IMG/VR virus record: IMGVR_UViG_3300025806_000001
Coordinates: 1-55,464 of that record
DNA from: a virus
Length of the DNA stretch: 55,464 nucleotides
Reading direction: 5' to 3' (one strand)
Part shown: positions 1 through 7,490 of the stretch, piece by piece
Layout: every line of letters begins with the position of its first letter
How positions within the stretch are numbered: position 1 is the first letter of the stretch
The notes under the pieces: model-generated
Told to the model about the DNA's origin: nothing
The model's database searches: none
Seen by the model: the letters and a program-made list of their open reading frames with translations, nothing else
Made by a program: the position numbers and the translations under genes

Positions 1-127
1 CTGCGTAGACTGCCCTTTGTTCGTGACTATATCCGTAAAATATAACAACGGATAGGGGGTAGTCTACACTAATTAGGAGGTAGCCATGTCACTTGCACAA
101 GATTTTTACGATTTATTTAAAGGCAGC
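1..127. repeat. Terminal direct repeat, left copy (circular-contig overlap)
   Basis: Bases 1-127 are identical to 55338-55464. The repeat runs through the intergenic region into the first 14 codons of the primase gene, so the right copy is a truncated duplicate of that gene start. A length of exactly 127 equals a common maximum k-mer of de Bruijn assemblers, so it is best read as the overlap of a circular assembly graph and not as a biological terminal repeat. The physical genome ends cannot be told from it. Confidence 0.95.
5..67 (+). promoter_or_regulatory. Nested inverted repeats and possible promoter upstream of primase
   Basis: An outer inverted repeat GTAGACT (5-11) / AGTCTAC (61-67) encloses an inner hairpin TATCCGT (30-36) / ACGGATA (48-54) with an 11-nt AT-rich loop. 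A possible sigma70 promoter (TTGTTC 17-22, N18, TATAAC 41-46) overlaps it. The primase ribosome site AGGAGG follows at 76-81. The structure is directly visible; promoter activity is inferred from weak matches. Confidence 0.4.
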
Positions 128-1612
128 GATATTGCTCACGGCACATATGTTGTAAAGAGTAATAGAGAAACAGACGGAAAGAAACAAGGCACAGCAAAAG
201 TTATTCGTGAACCCACTACAGTAGCTATGTGGGAAGAACACTTAAAAGGATCTACTCGTGGTCTGGGCATTATACCAATTAAAAGTGATAATACTTGCCA
301 TTGGGGTGCGATTGATATTGACGAGTATAGCGTTAGCCATAAAGATTTAATCACCACATTAACCAAGAATAAAATCCCTGCTGTAGTAGGCAGAACTAAA
401 AGTGGTGGAGCTCATGTATGGATATTTTTAAGTGAGCCTGTAGAAGCTGAAGAAATGCAACGCAGACTAACGGAGTTAAGTGCTGCTCTTGGTTTTGCAG
501 GAAGTGAAATATTCCCCAAACAAACAACAATCTTGCTAGATAGGGGTGATACAGGCAACTTTCTTAATATGCCCTACTTTAGTGGAGCTAAATCTACTCG
601 GTATGCGTTTGACCAAAATGCAGAAACATTAACGCCAGAAGAATTTATAGAATACTGTAAAGATTATATTGTAACCCCAAATCAATTTCGTAAACTTAAC
701 ATGGGCTTTGGCACAAAAGAAGGAATTCTAGAAGAAGGACCACCTTGTTTACAGCACTTGTGTAGTAAAGGATTTGGCGAAGGTTCACGAAACAATGCTC
801 TATTTAATCTTGGCGTGTATGCCAGAATGTTTGATGAAGATAATTGGGAGCAGTTAGTACAACGCTACAATGTAGATTACCTCAGCCCACCGCTAAGTCA
901 TGGTGAAGTAGGCAATACAATCAGGCAGTTAAAAAAGAAAGATTACTTCTATAAATGTGAAGACCAACCTATAAAACCTTTTTGTGATAAAGAGTTATGT
1001 AAAACAAGGAAGTATGGTGTAGGACCAAGTGGCATAGGCAACGATATGTCTAGCCTTACTAAAATTGATGGTGACCCCCCTATCTGGATTCTTAATGTAG
1101 ATGGCGAACGGCTAGAGCTTAGTACCAATGGTTTAACTAGTCAGGCACAGTTTCAAAAAGAGTGTGTATCGCAAATAAATAAATTCCCTGTTATGGTTAA
1201 TCAACGTTCATGGCAGACACGCATACAACTGTTGTTAGATAACTTGACTATTGTGGAAGTACCACCTGATGCTACGTTCAAAGGTGAGTTTGAAGACTTA
1301 CTTCATGCTTTCGCTGCGGAAAGAGCTAAAGGTGAAGAGCGTGAAGATATTCTGCAAGGTGTTGCGGTCTGGGCAGAAACGAGGGTATACTTTCAAATAA
1401 AAGATTTAAAGAAACATTTATCTGTAAACGATTTTAATCACTATACTTCTAACAAAATAACTTTAAGGTTACAGGATCTACAAGCAGAAAAAATGTTTTG
1501 GAGAGTAAGGGGGAAAGGTATTCATGTTTGGTCACTGCCACAAAACTATTTTGAAACAGATGATTCAGAAATGCCATTACCTCAGTTACCTGTTGAAAAC
1601 GACATAATCTAA
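86..1612 (+). CDS. TOTE-type archaeo-eukaryotic primase (primase-polymerase)
   Basis: Predicted replicative primase that makes primers for the phage DNA polymerase. The N-terminal half carries archaeo-eukaryotic primase (AEP) signatures: HWGAIDIDEY (residues 72-81) with the metal-binding D77/D79 pair, and SGGAHVWIF (106-114) with the catalytic-type H110, followed by EIFPKQ and LNMPYF, which are typical of the AEP domain first described in TOTE conflict systems. The C-terminal half (about 230-508) has several Cys/His residues and is probably a PriCT-like helical region. The start is supported by AGGAGG 5 nt upstream. The gene overlaps the helicase by 1 nt (TAATG), so the two are translationally coupled. 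Many marine podoviruses carry this primase in place of a DnaG/T7 gp4 type enzyme. Confidence 0.85.
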   Translation: MSLAQDFYDLFKGSDIAHGTYVVKSNRETDGKKQGTAKVIREPTTVAMWEEHLKGSTRGLGIIPIKSDNTCHWGAIDIDEYSVSHKDLITTLTKNKIPAVVGRTKSGGAHVWIFLSEPVEAEEMQRRLTELSAALGFAGSEIFPKQTTILLDRGDTGNFLNMPYFSGAKSTRYAFDQNAETLTPEEFIEYCKDYIVTPNQFRKLNMGFGTKEGILEEGPPCLQHLCSKGFGEGSRNNALFNLGVYARMFDEDNWEQLVQRYNVDYLSPPLSHGEVGNTIRQLKKKDYFYKCEDQPIKPFCDKELCKTRKYGVGPSGIGNDMSSLTKIDGDPPIWILNVDGERLELSTNGLTSQAQFQKECVSQINKFPVMVNQRSWQTRIQLLLDNLTIVEVPPDATFKGEFEDLLHAFAAERAKGEEREDILQGVAVWAETRVYFQIKDLKKHLSVNDFNHYTSNKITLRLQDLQAEKMFWRVRGKGIHVWSLPQNYFETDDSEMPLPQLPVENDII

Positions 1613-3129
1613 TGAAGATTGTACTGGGACCTCCAGGAACAGGCAAGACAACTAAACTTCTTAACTTAGTTGAACAATACCTTGCCTCTGGTGTACCGCC
1701 AGACCGTATAGGGTACTTTGCTTTTACAAGAAGAGCAGCACAGGAAGCTATAGAAAGAGCTTGTACTAAATTTAGTATATCTAAAAAAGAGTTACCTTAC
1801 TTTAGAACCTTGCATAGTCTAGCCTTTTTGCAAGCAGGTTTGACCCATTCGCAGGTGATTACACCAGACAAGTACCAAGAAATAGCTGATTGGTTAAAGA
1901 TAGGAAAGTTTTACGGTGGGGGCAATGTAGAACAAGGACCATACAAAGACTTTGGGTATGGCGACAAGTTTCTTGAAATTATTAATATTGCTCGTATACT
2001 ACGCCAACCGTTACGCAAGATATACAATGATAGCATCGTACCTTTGAAAACAGATTGGGCTAGAGTTGATTATGTAAACAGAGGCATAGAGCATTGGAAA
2101 AGTTCTTATGGGTTATATGATTACACAGGAATGTTGGAGGCTTTTGTAGAGCGTGACCTTTGCCCTAAATTAGAAGTAGTGTTTATAGACGAAGCCCAAG
2201 ACCTGTCCCCTTTGCAGTGGGAAATGGTAAGACAGTTAGAACAAAAAAGCAAGATATGTTATGTAGCAGGTGATGATGACCAAGCTATTTATCGTTGGGC
2301 AGGAGCAGATGTAGATCACTTTGTAAACCTAGAAGGCGAAGTGACTTTGTTAAATAAGAGTTATCGTATTCCTTCTTCGCACCACACACTTAGCCATAAT
2401 GTGATAAAGACAATAGTAGGGCGTAGGGAAAAACAGTTTCAACCAAGGCAAGAAGACGGTAATATTACTTGGCATCGCCACTCTGAAGAGGTGGGTTTAT
2501 CAGAAGGTGACTGGCTGTTATTAAGCAGAACCACCCGAGGAGCTCAACAAATAGAGGAAGAAGTAAGAAGGCGAGGACATTTGTACATCTACAACGGTTC
2601 TAAAAGTATTGATAGTAAAGTGTTAGAAGCGGTCAGGTTATGGGAATATTTACGAGAAGGTAACAAGCTCAGCAAAGAACAAGTCTTACTTGTGTATAAG
2701 CACATGATGTTAAACAGTCAAGTAAAGTATGGCTGCAAAACAATGCCTGATGGGGAGGAAGGTTCTTTCTACAGTTTGCAAGAGTTACAAAACAATCACG
2801 GTTTGTTGCACAACCATCCATGGGATATTGGGTTAGGCAAAATAAATGAACGAGATAAAACTTACATAAAGGCTTGTTTACGAAAAGGTGAAAGCTTAAC
2901 CGAAACGCCCCGACTACGCATCTCTACTATTCATTCTGCTAAAGGGGCTCAAGCAACTAACGTAATGCTTTTAACTGATACGATGAAACGCCCTTACTCT
3001 ATGTGGCGTAAGATACATACCTACGAAGAAGATGAAACAAGGGTGTTTTATGTTGGACTTACTAGAGCCACACATAATATACATCTGATACATCCTATGT
3101 ATAGTCAAGGGTATGCGTTGCCCTACTGA
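1612..3129 (+). CDS. UvrD/Rep-like superfamily 1 DNA helicase
   Basis: ATP-dependent DNA helicase, probably the unwinding partner of the primase encoded immediately upstream. All main SF1A motifs are readable: Walker A GPPGTGKTT (6-14), motif Ia YFAFTRRAA, Walker B VFIDEAQDLSP (about 190-200), motif III GDDDQAIYRWAGAD, motif IV YRIP, motif V STIHSAKGAQA and motif VI VFYVGLTRAT near the C terminus. At 505 residues it is shorter than cellular UvrD (about 720), as is usual for phage relatives with reduced 1B/2B subdomains. The ATG overlaps the stop of the primase. No DnaB-type helicase was found, so this or the SNF2 enzyme at 51834-53273 must serve replication, or a host helicase does. Confidence 0.88.
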   Translation: MKIVLGPPGTGKTTKLLNLVEQYLASGVPPDRIGYFAFTRRAAQEAIERACTKFSISKKELPYFRTLHSLAFLQAGLTHSQVITPDKYQEIADWLKIGKFYGGGNVEQGPYKDFGYGDKFLEIINIARILRQPLRKIYNDSIVPLKTDWARVDYVNRGIEHWKSSYGLYDYTGMLEAFVERDLCPKLEVVFIDEAQDLSPLQWEMVRQLEQKSKICYVAGDDDQAIYRWAGADVDHFVNLEGEVTLLNKSYRIPSSHHTLSHNVIKTIVGRREKQFQPRQEDGNITWHRHSEEVGLSEGDWLLLSRTTRGAQQIEEEVRRRGHLYIYNGSKSIDSKVLEAVRLWEYLREGNKLSKEQVLLVYKHMMLNSQVKYGCKTMPDGEEGSFYSLQELQNNHGLLHNHPWDIGLGKINERDKTYIKACLRKGESLTETPRLRISTIHSAKGAQATNVMLLTDTMKRPYSMWRKIHTYEEDETRVFYVGLTRATHNIHLIHPMYSQGYALPY

Positions 3130-3211
3130 ACAAACAAGACAAATAAACACTTATCAAGACTAACGCTGCGTGTATTATGGTTAGGCATTATAAAACATAG
3201 AAAGGGAAAAA
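3128..3211 (+). promoter_or_regulatory. Promoter block, copy 1 of a duplicated intergenic unit
   Basis: Begins with the 20-mer GAACAAACAAGACAAATAAA (3128-3147), found again at 12989-13008. In both places it is followed 3 nt later by TTATCA (3151-3156), N16 and a -10-like TATTAT (3173-3178), then an AGAAAGGG ribosome site. This copy keeps ATAGAAAGGG but the flanks do not pair, so it lacks the RBS hairpin seen elsewhere. Promoter role is inferred. Confidence 0.5.
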
Positions 3212-3472
3212 ATGCAGGTAAAATATTTCAGCAAAGACCTTTTGGTAAAGGCTAACAAAACTGCGATTCGTACTAACCGCAATCGTTCGCTTGAACCAAA
3301 GTATTTGTCGCAACTCGACGAAGACAACAAGTACCCTATCGTATGGGCAATGCCACACAATGACGTAGAAATGCGTGTTCGTTTATTATTAAATGCAGAC
3401 GATGATGCGTGGCTCGATATACCCTTTAAAACCTACGACAAACTACCTGTCGTAACAATGCCAACACATTAA
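3212..3472 (+). CDS. Hypothetical protein, 86 aa
   Basis: Not recognised. A small soluble protein, basic at the N terminus (KANKTAIRTNRNR), with a more acidic second half and no membrane segment or Cys. It is the first gene after the primase-helicase pair, has its own putative promoter and a GAAAGGG ribosome site 8 nt before the ATG, and is followed by the DUF932 gene 20 nt downstream. The context suggests an early accessory role. Confidence 0.65.
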   Translation: MQVKYFSKDLLVKANKTAIRTNRNRSLEPKYLSQLDEDNKYPIVWAMPHNDVEMRVRLLLNADDDAWLDIPFKTYDKLPVVTMPTH

Positions 3473-3486
3473 CTCTAGAAAGGAGT
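3472..3486 (+). promoter_or_regulatory. RBS hairpin (AGAAAG-loop family)
   Basis: Stem ACTC (3472-3475) / GAGT (3483-3486), loop TAGAAAG. The Shine-Dalgarno AAAGGAG spans the loop and the 3' stem, and the DUF932 start codon lies 7 nt after the stem. It is the only element in the short gap between the two genes, so it is not tied to a promoter. Confidence 0.6.
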
Positions 3487-3492
3487 ATTCAA

Positions 3493-4521
3493 ATGGCACA
3501 TGAAGTAGAAACAATGGCTTATGCAGGACAAGTTCCTTGGCATGGTCTAGGCAAACAGGTTGACAACAATATGTCTCCTGACGAAATGTTAAAAGCTGCC
3601 CAAATTGACTGGACAGTTAGTAAGCGACCTGCTTACACAATTGACAAACCAAACTGTTGGAATATTGTAGACCCAACAGGCGAGGCAGGGTTTTTGCGTT
3701 GCCCTGACAACCACTTCCTTGTTCGTGACAGTGACAACAAAATACTGTCCCCTTGTGGTGAAGGCTACGTTCCTTTCCAAAACTCAGAAGTTATGGACTT
3801 TTTCAAAAAGTTTACCGAAGCAGGTTCTATGACTATGGAAACAGCAGGTAGCTTAAAAGACGGCAAAGACATTTGGGGGTTAGCAAAGCTTAAAGATGAG
3901 TTTGCTCTTGCAGGTGGCGACGAAGTAAAAGGTTATCTGTTACTAAACAATAGCCACCAAGTCGGTAAAGCCATGACTATTATGTTCACACCTATACGAG
4001 TCGTGTGCAATAATACACTAACAATGGCTCTCAACAACGATGGCAACCGCTTCCGAGTTCTGCACTTACAAATGTTCGACGAGGAAATACAAAAGGCTGC
4101 TGAAGATGCGTTAGGTATTAGTGGTCAGCAAATGACACACTTCAAAGAACAGTCAGAGTTCTTGGCTAACAAACGAGCCAAAGAGTTTGACATCGACAAC
4201 TTTATTGCAGAGTTGTTCCAACCTAATCTACTGATTGAAAGGGCGAAAGCCAGTAACCCTGATACGTTACCTGCTCTACGTGAAGAGTTTAAAAACACAG
4301 CAGAGCTTGTGCATGAGGCAGTAGAAAACAGTCCAGGTCATAACTTAACGTCTGCCAAGGGTACTTGGTGGGGAGCAGTAAATGCTGTGACTTATGTTGT
4401 TGATCACCAGAAAAAGTCTTTAGCTGAGGGTAATGCGTTGCACTCTGCATGGTTTGGCTCGGGTGCAAACACTAAGCGTAAAGCATTGACAAAAGCTGTT
4501 GAGTATGCTAACGTATCTTAA
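3493..4521 (+). CDS. DUF932 / phage-plasmid-like protein (TIGR03299 type)
   Basis: 342 aa. The opening MAHEVETMAYAGQVPWHGLG and the internal QVGKAMTIMFTPIRVVCNNT are hallmarks of the DUF932 family, found in many phages and plasmids. The molecular role is not established; members usually sit in early or replication regions, as here. A GAAAGGAG ribosome site lies within the hairpin immediately upstream. The protein is soluble, with no signal or membrane segment. The C-terminal part (AKGTWWGAVNAVTYVVDHQ) is also typical of the family, so the gene looks full length. Confidence 0.85.
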   Translation: MAHEVETMAYAGQVPWHGLGKQVDNNMSPDEMLKAAQIDWTVSKRPAYTIDKPNCWNIVDPTGEAGFLRCPDNHFLVRDSDNKILSPCGEGYVPFQNSEVMDFFKKFTEAGSMTMETAGSLKDGKDIWGLAKLKDEFALAGGDEVKGYLLLNNSHQVGKAMTIMFTPIRVVCNNTLTMALNNDGNRFRVLHLQMFDEEIQKAAEDALGISGQQMTHFKEQSEFLANKRAKEFDIDNFIAELFQPNLLIERAKASNPDTLPALREEFKNTAELVHEAVENSPGHNLTSAKGTWWGAVNAVTYVVDHQKKSLAEGNALHSAWFGSGANTKRKALTKAVEYANVS

Positions 4522-4543
4522 CCTGATAAACTAAATGTTGTCT

Positions 4544-4579
4544 TGGTAGTGTTCATATATTAGAGTGTGAACACTACCA
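4544..4579 (+). promoter_or_regulatory. Perfect 12-bp inverted repeat, intergenic
   Basis: TGGTAGTGTTCA (4544-4555) and TGAACACTACCA (4568-4579) are exact reverse complements around a 12-nt loop. No T-tract follows, so it is not a typical intrinsic terminator. It could be an operator, an RNA-processing site or an mRNA-protecting hairpin. It lies 2 nt before the RBS hairpin of the next gene, giving two stacked hairpins in one leader. Confidence 0.6.
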
Positions 4580-4581
4580 GT

Positions 4582-4597
4582 TTCCATAGAAAGGGAA
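4582..4597 (+). promoter_or_regulatory. RBS hairpin (AGAAAG-loop family)
   Basis: Stem TTCC (4582-4585) / GGAA (4594-4597), loop ATAGAAAG; start codon 4 nt after the stem. Same loop as the other family members but a different, still complementary, stem. Confidence 0.6.
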
Positions 4598-4601
4598 TTA
4601 A

Positions 4602-5237
4602 ATGCACTATGCGATATGTAACAGTGATAATGAGAACAGCCCTTACCAAGTGCTGTCTTTTACTTCATTAGCCTCTATGAAAGACTGCCAGTTTATAGAT
4701 GAATATAGTATGGTGTACAGTACCAAAGAACCCAAACAGTTGATAGATAATTGGCAACAAGATGAGCTTGAAGGTACATGGCTCAGCATTTTGCTTAACA
4801 GTAAAAAAGCTCATAACAAGTTTTCTACTGACTTAACTACTTACCGAAACATGAAAAACAAGTTTCAGAATAAAGAGATAGCAGCACAGAAACTCCATGA
4901 ACTGGTGCTGTTTTGTGTGAAACCATGGAAAAAGGAAAACCAAATGAATGAAGCTGTAGAAGTCACAACAATTCATGTAGATGAATTTAATAATAAGGCT
5001 CAAAAAGCAGAAAAGGAGGTACGCCCTCGTTTTGAAAAGACAACTAAAATAGTTGCTCTTATGGACACACCCCCAATCCGTTCAGGTACAAATCGTTACC
5101 GTAACATGGAAGTGGTTATGGGATGTGCCACTGTAGCCGAAGCGATGGAAAAACTTCGTGCCTTAGATCCTGCTCCTGGAGGTGGGGTAGATATTAAGAT
5201 TGCTGTAAAGGCAGGAGCCGTTAAGTTAGAGGAGTAA
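4602..5237 (+). CDS. Hypothetical protein, 211 aa, possible internal start
   Basis: Not recognised. It reads as two parts: an N-terminal region of about 113 residues with many Asn/Lys, and a C-terminal region (from about residue 130) with KIVALMDTPPIRSGTNRYR and a Gly-rich turn APGGGVD. An in-frame ATG at 4944 has a good upstream site (AAAAAGGAAAA), so a shorter 97-residue product covering only the C-terminal part may also be made. The gene ends 3 nt before the next one, at the start of the modification-like block. Confidence 0.65.
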   Translation: MHYAICNSDNENSPYQVLSFTSLASMKDCQFIDEYSMVYSTKEPKQLIDNWQQDELEGTWLSILLNSKKAHNKFSTDLTTYRNMKNKFQNKEIAAQKLHELVLFCVKPWKKENQMNEAVEVTTIHVDEFNNKAQKAEKEVRPRFEKTTKIVALMDTPPIRSGTNRYRNMEVVMGCATVAEAMEKLRALDPAPGGGVDIKIAVKAGAVKLEE

Positions 5238-5240
5238 ACT

Positions 5241-6152
5241 ATGGATACCGAAGCTGTAGAAAGATACTTTGGTTGGATAAATGAAAGACATTCTATTTAC
5301 CAACGCAGGGTAGCCGACGAAATACCACCGTGGACGGAAGATAGAATTCTTCAGGATTATAAGTTTACAAATCCTTTTCGTGAAAACGATAAAGTAACTG
5401 TGTGGATGCGTGAGAATTGGACTAAGCCCAATCACAACCGTCCACACGGTGAAATTATCTTTAACTGTTGCTTGTTTCGTATGATTGGCACAAGTGAGTT
5501 TGCCGATGCCCACAAGTGGGTACACGAAGATGAAGGGTGGGATAAAGATAAAACTAAACAATTAATTGAAGAGCGGTTGTCAAAAGGTTTACGAACTTTT
5601 ACTGGTGCATATATAATCACAAATCAGGGGTTAAAAGCACCAAAGTCGGAGGTCGTGGTTGACTATTTTCTTACGCCCATTTGGGAAGAAAAGAACACGC
5701 TTTCAAAGATTGCCGAGGAATCTTTATCCCTCGAAGCTCTCCACCAAGCGATGGGTTCCTATAAAGGGTGGGGAGGGGGAGGTTTTATGTCGTACGAGGT
5801 GGTTACGGACCTCAACTACACACCTGTGTTGGAAGCCGCGAAGGATCAGTTCACATGGGCTAACGCAGGTCCTGGAGCCAAGCGAGGATTAAACCGTATA
5901 CATTTGCGTGACCTTAAAAAAGGCATGAATCAACAGGTAGCTAATACTGAAATGCAACTGTTGTTAGCCGAAGCTCCCAAGTATTGTAAACCTCATGTAC
6001 CTATAGCTCGTGTAGATATGCGTACTATAGAGCATAGCTTGTGTGAGTGGGATAAATACGAACGTGTGCGTTTAGGACAAGGTACTCCTAGAAGTAGATA
6101 CAACGCTAACATATTATCAAACGACAACTTCAAGAAAGGAACTGTAGAATGA
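5241..6152 (+). CDS. 5-hmdU DNA kinase helical-domain / thymine pyrophosphorylase-like protein (HMUDK_hel family)
   Basis: Matches the family named for the helical domain of 5-hydroxymethyl-dU DNA kinases, also called alpha-glutamyl/putrescinyl thymine pyrophosphorylases. Visible signatures: YFGWINERHSIYQRR (9-23), PPWTEDRILQDYKFTNPFRE (29-48), FMSYEVVTDLNYT (182-194), WANAGPGAKRGLNRI (206-220) and a C-terminal HSLCEWDKY. The family is tied to thymidine hypermodification in phage DNA. No P-loop kinase domain (GxxxxGKS/T) is present, so this is a stand-alone version and its reaction is uncertain. It shares a 4-nt ATGA overlap with the glycosyltransferase and stands two genes before a thymidylate synthase homologue, which supports work on 5-hydroxymethyl-dU or a derivative. 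Confidence 0.75.
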   Translation: MDTEAVERYFGWINERHSIYQRRVADEIPPWTEDRILQDYKFTNPFRENDKVTVWMRENWTKPNHNRPHGEIIFNCCLFRMIGTSEFADAHKWVHEDEGWDKDKTKQLIEERLSKGLRTFTGAYIITNQGLKAPKSEVVVDYFLTPIWEEKNTLSKIAEESLSLEALHQAMGSYKGWGGGGFMSYEVVTDLNYTPVLEAAKDQFTWANAGPGAKRGLNRIHLRDLKKGMNQQVANTEMQLLLAEAPKYCKPHVPIARVDMRTIEHSLCEWDKYERVRLGQGTPRSRYNANILSNDNFKKGTVE

Positions 6153-7489
6153 AGTTCTTAATGACACTATTCCAAATACAAGATTATGGTGGCATAATAA
6201 ACCATGCTGAGTATTTAACCAAAGGCTTGAAAGAGCTAGGGCATGAAGTAGACTTTTGTATGCTCGTCCCTAAAGGGGCTGTTTCAAATAGATTGCCCAT
6301 GCGAGGTAGGCAAGATGGCTACAAATCTTTAGAAGGTGGGACAGGTTATAAGTTTCATCAAGCAAGGGGGTGGAAAGGTGTACCCAAGATACCTTATGTG
6401 AGCAAACAAGCACGAGAGTCATTTAAAGATAGGTGCAGTAAATACGATGCGGTGCTCTGGCACATACCTGTGCCTACCCTTAATAAAGATAACACAGAAA
6501 TCACAGCTTGGTTAGATTTATACGATCACGGTAGCAAAAACATTGCTATCATACACGATGGCAATCTACCTAAGTTGTATCCGCACCTTATCTCTGTTTC
6601 AAAGTATTTTCATGCTGCTGTATGCGTTCATGAAAGTGCATACAACTCGGCAAAATATTTAGATATTCCACGCAAGTTAATCTTAAACCCTTTTAAAATA
6701 CATGGGGATTTTGGCTTAGACTTTGATAAGCGTAGCGGTGCATTGGCTATCCAAATATTCAAGGCATGGAAACGAGTAGATACCCTAGTTCGTGCTGTGC
6801 CGTTTATACAAGAGCCTGTTGTAGTCGGTGGAGCAGGTATTGAATACAGGTACATGACAAGTAAAGATAAGTGTAAACCAAAATACTTTGATGCACAGGG
6901 TAATCGTATATGGGAAGTCGCCCTTAGTAACGGTATGAGTTATCACGGTGTTGTGCCTAATGAAGAAGTATTACGATTGCTTGGTGAGACTAAGTTACAA
7001 ATAGACCCTAGCTTTTCTAAAAAGTATTCTGGTTACGGAGCACACTTTAATCGCACAACGGTAGAGGCAATGATCAAAGGTGCAGTACCAATGGCTACAG
7101 ACTTGGGTATGAAAGATAGCCAGATATTTAAGTCTGGGCGAAACTACATAGAGATACCCCATACAGCTACGCCCGAAGAGTTTGGGGATATAGTAAACGA
7201 GAGTTTGACCAATAAGCAACAGTGGGAAACAATACGACATAACAATCTGGGGGTGCTAAATAAGTTTGATATGCGGAACGTAGCACAAGAATATGCAGAC
7301 ATTGTAACTCAGCCCACGCACTTTCTTGAAAAAGGTCAGCCACAACAAAATATTGGGCTAATTGCAGATTGCAATAAAAACCTACAGTTTTTCGGGCTAC
7401 CGAAGCTTTCGACGCTAATCGAGGAGCGTATGACAGCACAGCATGGGGCAACCCTAGCAAATTATAACAACAACCATCGAGGGGGCTAA
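6149..7489 (+). CDS. GT-B (GT4-like) glycosyltransferase
   Basis: 446 aa. The N-terminal Rossmann-like lobe has a GT4-style opening, QDYGGIINHAEYLTKGLKEL (12-31), for the acceptor side. The C-terminal lobe has the nucleotide-sugar region: IQIFKAWKRVDTLVRAV, and FNRTTVEAMIKGAVPMATD (about 300-319) with the conserved Glu of GT4 enzymes. It overlaps the preceding HMUDK_hel-like gene by 4 nt, and the thymidylate synthase homologue begins 1 nt after its stop, so the three form one translational unit. The simplest reading is a transferase that adds a sugar to a hydroxymethylated pyrimidine in phage DNA. An alternative is modification of a host surface glycan. The sugar donor cannot be read from sequence. 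Confidence 0.75.
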   Translation: MKFLMTLFQIQDYGGIINHAEYLTKGLKELGHEVDFCMLVPKGAVSNRLPMRGRQDGYKSLEGGTGYKFHQARGWKGVPKIPYVSKQARESFKDRCSKYDAVLWHIPVPTLNKDNTEITAWLDLYDHGSKNIAIIHDGNLPKLYPHLISVSKYFHAAVCVHESAYNSAKYLDIPRKLILNPFKIHGDFGLDFDKRSGALAIQIFKAWKRVDTLVRAVPFIQEPVVVGGAGIEYRYMTSKDKCKPKYFDAQGNRIWEVALSNGMSYHGVVPNEEVLRLLGETKLQIDPSFSKKYSGYGAHFNRTTVEAMIKGAVPMATDLGMKDSQIFKSGRNYIEIPHTATPEEFGDIVNESLTNKQQWETIRHNNLGVLNKFDMRNVAQEYADIVTQPTHFLEKGQPQQNIGLIADCNKNLQFFGLPKLSTLIEERMTAQHGATLANYNNNHRGG

Positions 7490-7490
7490 T

